From Atopostipes sp963558565 (GTDB taxonomy: Bacteria > Bacillota > Bacilli > Lactobacillales > Carnobacteriaceae_A): 64,000 nt of DNA. The notes under the pieces were generated by a model, which saw only the letters and a program-made list of their open reading frames with translations, searched no databases and was not told the origin of the DNA. The translations under genes and the position numbers were made by a program. The stretch covers positions 1 through 64,000 of the forward strand of contig CAUWGX010000007.1 of NCBI GenBank assembly GCA_963558565.1, read 5' to 3'. Each line of letters starts with the position of its first letter. The stretch's first letter is position 1. Below are positions 59,904 to 64,000 of this stretch, piece by piece.

Positions 59904-61094
59904 TTATCCCTCTTCTTCTGCTGCTTGTTGGTTATCTTCCTCTTCATCGTAAAAATCATAATTATACTTTACCCACTCAAAGAATAAATTCCAAAAGACA
60001 CGTAAAACGCCAAATCCTGGAACGGCTAAGATAAGCCCCATAAAGCCAAATAAACTTCCTGAAACAAGTAATATAAATAAAATGACCAACGGGTGAATAT
60101 CTAAACGATTTCCAAGAATTTGTGGACTGACTACTCGTCCCTCAACGGTTTGTTCAACCATTAGTACTATCATAACCTGAACAAGCTTCCATGGCGAGAT
60201 AAATGCTCCAATAATCAATGCGGGCACTGAAGCCATAATTGAACCTAAATAAGGAATCAAGTTTAAAACACCCGCTAAGATTGATAATACCAAAGCATAG
60301 TCTAAACCAATCAGGCGGTAACCTATGTAAAACATAACCGACACAGCCAAAGCCACCAATAACTCACCCCGCACATAAGAACCAATTTGGTAACTGATCT
60401 GGGTCATTAATTTAGAAACAACAGAGCGAGCACGTGTGGGTGTTAAATTCATCAAACCTTGTTTAAATCGTTCGCGGTCTGCCAACAAGTAATATAAAAC
60501 AAAAGGCATTGTCACGATGGTGACTGCTATGCGTGCAATCCCCCCAAATAGACTACCAATACTATCAAGCGTCACTGTAAATAGATTCGTAATATGCGTC
60601 GAAACTCGTTCGAGTATATTTGTCGCTTGTAATTCGCGGTAAATCTGTGCCGACCATTCCGTGTTCATCAATTCTTGGACTTGAGCCAGAACTGAATTCC
60701 AGATATCCGGGAAGTTTTCGACCAATGCTTCCACTTGTCTCTGAATCCCTGGAATTAGAAAGGTAATCGCTAACGCAATAATGAGAATAATGCCGATAAA
60801 GACTAACAAGATCGCTATTTTTCGCGAAACGCCTTTACTTTCTAAAAAGTCTACCATGGGTTTAAGTAAATAATAAAAAAGAACGCCAAAAACAATCGGT
60901 GAACCAATAATAGAAAGGATTTGGCCCACAAATGTAAATAGATGTGAAATCTCAGAAAAAATAAAAATAGTTAAAAATAACAACATCGCGATCAATATTA
61001 CTGCCACAAATCTATTATCAACCACATATCGCCAAAACCAAGTATCTGTAATGGGATGTTCTCTATTCATTCTTCTTTCTTTTTGTTTTTCCAT
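59904..61094 (-). CDS. AI-2E family transporter (TqsA/PerM-like permease)
   Basis: The 396-residue protein has about eight hydrophobic segments and the family motifs LIPGIQRQVEALVENFPDIW, LSILAGVLNLIPYLGSIMAS near 270-290 and GRVVSPQILGNRLDIHPLVILF near 319-340. Members have been proposed to move autoinducer-2 or sodium/protons; the substrate here is unknown. It has an acidic tail (DEEEDNQQAAEEEG). The start has AGGAG eleven bases upstream. Confidence 0.88.
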   Translation of the reverse strand: MEKQKERRMNREHPITDTWFWRYVVDNRFVAVILIAMLLFLTIFIFSEISHLFTFVGQILSIIGSPIVFGVLFYYLLKPMVDFLESKGVSRKIAILLVFIGIILIIALAITFLIPGIQRQVEALVENFPDIWNSVLAQVQELMNTEWSAQIYRELQATNILERVSTHITNLFTVTLDSIGSLFGGIARIAVTIVTMPFVLYYLLADRERFKQGLMNLTPTRARSVVSKLMTQISYQIGSYVRGELLVALAVSVMFYIGYRLIGLDYALVLSILAGVLNLIPYLGSIMASVPALIIGAFISPWKLVQVMIVLMVEQTVEGRVVSPQILGNRLDIHPLVILFILLVSGSLFGFMGLILAVPGFGVLRVFWNLFFEWVKYNYDFYDEEEDNQQAAEEEG

Positions 61095-61209
61095 CTACTC
61101 ATCCACTCCTCATGATTCGTTACTTGTATTTTAGCACATGATTTTTACAATAGCTTATGATTTCTATGTTTTCCGAAATAATTTTACGCAGAGTTCGTTA
61201 GTTGTTTCA

Positions 61210-61239
61210 TTGTATGAATGAAGGCAATTTTGTTATACT
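61210..61239 (+). promoter_or_regulatory. Promoter of the 6-phosphogluconolactonase gene
   Basis: TTGTAT (61210-61215), an 18-base spacer and the extended -10 TGT-TATACT (TATACT at 61234-61239) lie about 40 bases before the start codon. Confidence 0.6.
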
Positions 61240-61278
61240 AGCACTGGAACGTAAATTTTATGAGGAGGAATTTTATCG

Positions 61279-62310
61279 ATGTCCATTGAATTATTATTAG
61301 GTACATATACCCGAAGAGTAAGTGACGGTATTTATACCATCGAATTAAATACAGAGACGCAAGCATTAGAGAACCTCTCTTTACTTGCCGAAGTTGGAAG
61401 CCCAACTTATTTAGATACCAATGAGGATAAAAGCATTATTTATACCATTGTGAATGAAAATGACGAAGGCGGGATTGCTTCTCTTGTAAAACAAGCGGAT
61501 GGTACTTATACACGAAAAGATCAAGTTATGGCAGCAGGTGCTCCCCCTTGTTATGTCGCATACGATAAAAATCGTGAACTAGTCTATACGGCTAACTACC
61601 ATAAAGGAGAAGTGACTGTTTATAAAACAGATGCGGAAGGAAACTTGGAATTAACAGATGTTGACGTGCATTCTGGAAGTTCAGTTCATGAAAATCAAGA
61701 TGCTCCGCATGCCCATTACACGAACTTAACCCCTGATGAAAAATACATGGTCGCTTGTGATTTAGGAACAGACGAAGTGTACACCTATGAAGTAAGTGCT
61801 GAAGGAAAATTGACGGAAGTTGCTCGTTTGGAAGTCGCTCCAGGAACAGGGCCTCGTCATTTAGTCTTCCATCCAACATTAGATATCGCTTATATCTTTG
61901 GCGAGTTAAGCAGTGATGTCGTCGTTGTAAGTTATGATGCAGACACAGGAAAATTTGAAATTATCCAAACGATTTCGACTATCCCAGCTGATCATACTTC
62001 ATTTAACGGCGGAGCAGCTATTCGCATTTCGAGCGATGGTAAATTTGTCTATGCTTCGAATCGTGGACATGACTCCCTAGCGATTTTCGCAACAGATACC
62101 GACGGAAAATTAACTTTGGTTAATTACACACCTACTGAAGGTGAAACGCCACGTGACTTTAATTTAGATCCTTCTGAAAAATATGTCATTGTGGGCCATC
62201 AAGATTCAGACAATTTAACGCTATTCGAAAGAAACGCAGAAGACGGTACTTTAACGCTTTTAGAAAAAGATGTAGAAGCACCTGAAGTTGTTTGTATTGC
62301 TCACGGATAA
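61279..62310 (+). CDS. pgl: 6-phosphogluconolactonase, lactonase (YkgB/YbhE) family
   Basis: The 343-residue protein is a seven-bladed beta propeller with repeated YxxxxN/D-x-G-x-blade motifs (GTYTRRVSDGIY, YTANYHKGEVTVY, PHAHYTNLTPDEKYMV, GPRHLVFHP, VYASNRGHDSLAIF). It hydrolyses 6-phosphogluconolactone in the pentose phosphate pathway, or a related lactone. The start has GAGGAGG ten bases upstream. It is transcribed alone with its own promoter and terminator. Confidence 0.9.
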   Translation: MSIELLLGTYTRRVSDGIYTIELNTETQALENLSLLAEVGSPTYLDTNEDKSIIYTIVNENDEGGIASLVKQADGTYTRKDQVMAAGAPPCYVAYDKNRELVYTANYHKGEVTVYKTDAEGNLELTDVDVHSGSSVHENQDAPHAHYTNLTPDEKYMVACDLGTDEVYTYEVSAEGKLTEVARLEVAPGTGPRHLVFHPTLDIAYIFGELSSDVVVVSYDADTGKFEIIQTISTIPADHTSFNGGAAIRISSDGKFVYASNRGHDSLAIFATDTDGKLTLVNYTPTEGETPRDFNLDPSEKYVIVGHQDSDNLTLFERNAEDGTLTLLEKDVEAPEVVCIAHG

Positions 62311-62415
62311 GTTTTTCGAAAATCCGTTTCGTTGTTTCACCCCATAAGAGACGAATAGATGAGAAGTTCAGGCCATTAATAAAAATCAATTGTCGGTAAG
62401 GGACAATTTTACATG

Positions 62416-62459
62416 AAAAAAGTGTTAGATCAGGATAATTCCTTTTCTAACACTTTTTT
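62416..62459. terminator. Shared terminator between pgl and the PTS IIA gene
   Basis: AAAAAAGTGTTAGA and TCTAACACTTTTTT form a 14-bp stem between the two convergent genes. Confidence 0.9.
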
Positions 62460-62482
62460 CTTATCTCTTAAATAACCCGCAA

Positions 62483-62977
62483 TTAAGTAGAACTGATTTC
62501 TCCAACCACTTCACCTTGAGCTGTTACACCTGTTTTTGAAAGGTTGTAATTTTCTACTGTATCCATATTTGTAAAGACTACAATGATTGTATCTGGTTTA
62601 TCTGCTTCTTCTAAAGCAGCAAGATCAACCGTTGCTAATAATGTATCGGCCGACACTTTATCTCCTTCAGAAACATGAATTTCAAAAGGTCCTCCTTCAA
62701 GTTCCACTGTGTCGACTCCAATGTGGACCAGGACTTCAATCCCATTGTCTAATTCTAATCCCAGCGCGTGATTTGTTGGGAAAATAGAAACAACTTTTCC
62801 TTCGATTGGTGAATAGACTTGCCCATTTTCTGGTTCGACACCGAAACCATCTCCCATCATTTTTTGGGAGAATACTGGATCCGATACTTCTTCTAATGGA
62901 ATGACTTCGCCTTCGACAGGGTTGTAAAGTTCTGCGTCTTTATTTCCGCCTCTTTTCAAAAAATCAAAAAGTGCCAT
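62483..62977 (-). CDS. PTS glucose-type IIA protein (EIIA-Glc family), stand-alone
   Basis: The 164-residue protein has the IIA-Glc fold with NHALGLEL and VLVHIGVDTVEL, the two active-site histidines, and no membrane domains. It receives phosphate from HPr and passes it to an EIIB domain that must be encoded elsewhere. The start follows AGGG six bases upstream, six codons inside the longest frame. It is 44 bases downstream of the small membrane protein gene, probably in one transcript. Confidence 0.92.
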   Translation of the reverse strand: MALFDFLKRGGNKDAELYNPVEGEVIPLEEVSDPVFSQKMMGDGFGVEPENGQVYSPIEGKVVSIFPTNHALGLELDNGIEVLVHIGVDTVELEGGPFEIHVSEGDKVSADTLLATVDLAALEEADKPDTIIVVFTNMDTVENYNLSKTGVTAQGEVVGEISST

Positions 62978-63021
62978 TAATATCCCTACTTTCAATTATT
63001 TTATTTCTACTTTTATTATAA

Positions 63022-63504
63022 TCAAATTAACGCAAATTGACTAATAATAGCTAGTATCGTTAACACTAAAACAGTGATGGTTAAAATAAATAACGTTTTT
63101 GGTTGGAAGTACCATTTTTCTGCTTCTTCCGCTGAAACCATCTCTGGCTTCATTCGATAAGGTAACTTGTACCAAACAAAAAGCGCTAATATCAATCCAA
63201 AGATATTTTGGATTAAAAATTGCTGTACAGCTGCAATTTTTAAAACTCTATCTGCTACACCGGTTCGAGAACGTTCTAGGGGAGGGGTTTGAATAAGAAT
63301 ACCTGCAAAAGCCAGATTAAGTAATTGAAAGAAAATATTGTAAACATCTCCTAATTCAAGAGCTGCTCCCTCGACCCCTTCCACCATATTTGGCACAACA
63401 AATAAAAAATAAAAGGTGGGGATTAATACCCAATACCATTGCAAAATGTTCCAAAATGTAGTGTTTGGGTTCTCATTCGGTGTCTTTTTACGTTCAAATG
63501 CCAC
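63022..63504 (-). CDS. Unknown small membrane protein
   Basis: I do not recognise a function for this 160-residue protein. It has four predicted transmembrane helices (about 25-44, 59-75, 92-111 and 137-157) and a conserved-looking polar stretch RSRTGVADRVLKIAAVQQFL in the middle loop. It probably shares a transcript with the downstream PTS IIA gene. A link to sugar transport is only suggested by position. Confidence 0.8.
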   Translation of the reverse strand: MAFERKKTPNENPNTTFWNILQWYWVLIPTFYFLFVVPNMVEGVEGAALELGDVYNIFFQLLNLAFAGILIQTPPLERSRTGVADRVLKIAAVQQFLIQNIFGLILALFVWYKLPYRMKPEMVSAEEAEKWYFQPKTLFILTITVLVLTILAIISQFALI

Positions 63505-63825
63505 GAGTCTTGTCCTCCTCTACTCTATCTTTCATTATAACTTTACAACAGATTCATTACCATTAAAAATTTGTTTTTTCATAAATTCGACATATTTTAC
63601 GTATAAGTGTTGCGCTCGTTCTTTAGATCCCCCTTTTGTTTAAAGATCTGTAATATATTTAAATTTGACAACAAAATCATTTCTCTCTATAAATTCTTCC
63701 TTTTTAGTTGTATAATATTTGCATTGTGTAAAATAATTTATTTTAAATAAAACTTGAAATCTTTTTGGTTTTTGTATCCATATAGAGTATCATTTCAAGT
63801 AAATAGAATTTAGGAGTGATTTTGC
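63505..63825. other. Divergent intergenic region with the uppP promoter
   Basis: This stretch holds the uppP promoter and a leader of about 125 bases, and the upstream region of the small membrane protein gene. No gene is seen. Confidence 0.5.
63665..63693 (+). promoter_or_regulatory. Promoter of uppP
   Basis: TTGACA (63665-63670), a 17-base spacer and TATAAA (63688-63693) form a near-perfect sigma-A promoter; a second TATAAT lies 17 bases on without a matching -35. Confidence 0.75.
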
Positions 63826-64000
63826 TTGTTGTTAGAAATAATTAAGTCCATCATATTGGGGATTGTCCAAGGGATTACAGAATGGCTCCCCATCAGTAGT
63901 ACGGGACACATGATTTTGGTGGATGAATTTTTAGTACTTAACCAAACGCCTGCTTTTAAGGAAATGTATTTTGTGGTTATCCAGCTGGCGTCTGTTTTGG
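63826..64000 (+). CDS. uppP: Undecaprenyl-diphosphatase, 5' part (cut by window end)
   Basis: The visible 58 codons include the BacA/UppP signature GIVQGITEWLPISSTGH near residues 12-28, with the Glu of the EWLPISSTGH active site. The enzyme recycles undecaprenyl diphosphate, the cell-wall lipid carrier, and gives bacitracin tolerance. It starts at TTG with GGAG nine bases upstream; the next codon is also TTG. The rest lies to the right of the window. Confidence 0.93.
   Translation, partial: MLLEIIKSIILGIVQGITEWLPISSTGHMILVDEFLVLNQTPAFKEMYFVVIQLASVL

Overview
The window is ordinary chromosomal DNA of an AT-rich, low-G+C Gram-positive bacterium, most likely a member of the Lactobacillales (Enterococcaceae, Carnobacteriaceae or Aerococcaceae type). 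The evidence is the gene content and order: pcrA-ligA-camS-gatCAB-dagK-rlmCD, tdk-prfA-prmC-sua5, DUF1146-murA-mbl-epuA, a CamS lipoprotein, a lipoteichoic acid synthase, pyruvate oxidase and strong AGGAGG ribosome binding sites. I cannot name the species. No rRNA, tRNA, CRISPR array, insertion sequence or prophage was seen.

Layout. 1-9 kb is an accessory-looking region: a 41-bp tandem repeat at the left edge, a NERD nuclease-like gene, a GyrI-like protein, a TspO-family protein, an aminoglycoside 6-adenylyltransferase-like gene, exoA, MgtC and CorA, and a DUF554 gene followed by one ORF that joins a Vat-type acetyltransferase to an Arr-type rifamycin ADP-ribosyltransferase. 9-17 kb holds a DEAD-box helicase with a structured leader, gloB, a Na/Pi cotransporter, a RibD-C reductase and recQ. 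17-23 kb holds a GH3 glycosidase, a PAP2 phosphatase, an unknown membrane protein and pyruvate oxidase. 23-35 kb is the conserved rlmCD-dagK-gatBAC-camS-ligA-pcrA block (all minus strand), where pcrA carries an in-frame stop codon exactly at the expected Walker B glutamate. 35-44 kb has a GntR regulator, a divergent PurK-like ATP-grasp protein, cell-wall enzymes (glucosaminidase, VanY-type carboxypeptidase, LtaS), an oxidoreductase and a two-component system. 44-53 kb has ssb, epuA, mbl, murA, DUF1146, upp, sua5, prmC, prfA and tdk, with a DnaA-box cluster between sua5 and prmC. 53-64 kb has manA, a MATE exporter, a tetR-regulated heterodimeric ABC exporter, an AI-2E family permease, a 6-phosphogluconolactonase, a PTS IIA protein and the start of uppP.

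The observations I would follow up first are the Vat-Arr fusion with a palindrome over its promoter's -35 box, the nonsense codon in pcrA, a 30-bp element (28 identities) shared by the NERD and ssb promoters, the five-box DnaA cluster, and the serine in place of the catalytic threonine in LtaS. Functions are assigned by reading motifs from memory; no database search was possible. Many start codons were moved from the longest-ORF start to one with a Shine-Dalgarno sequence.
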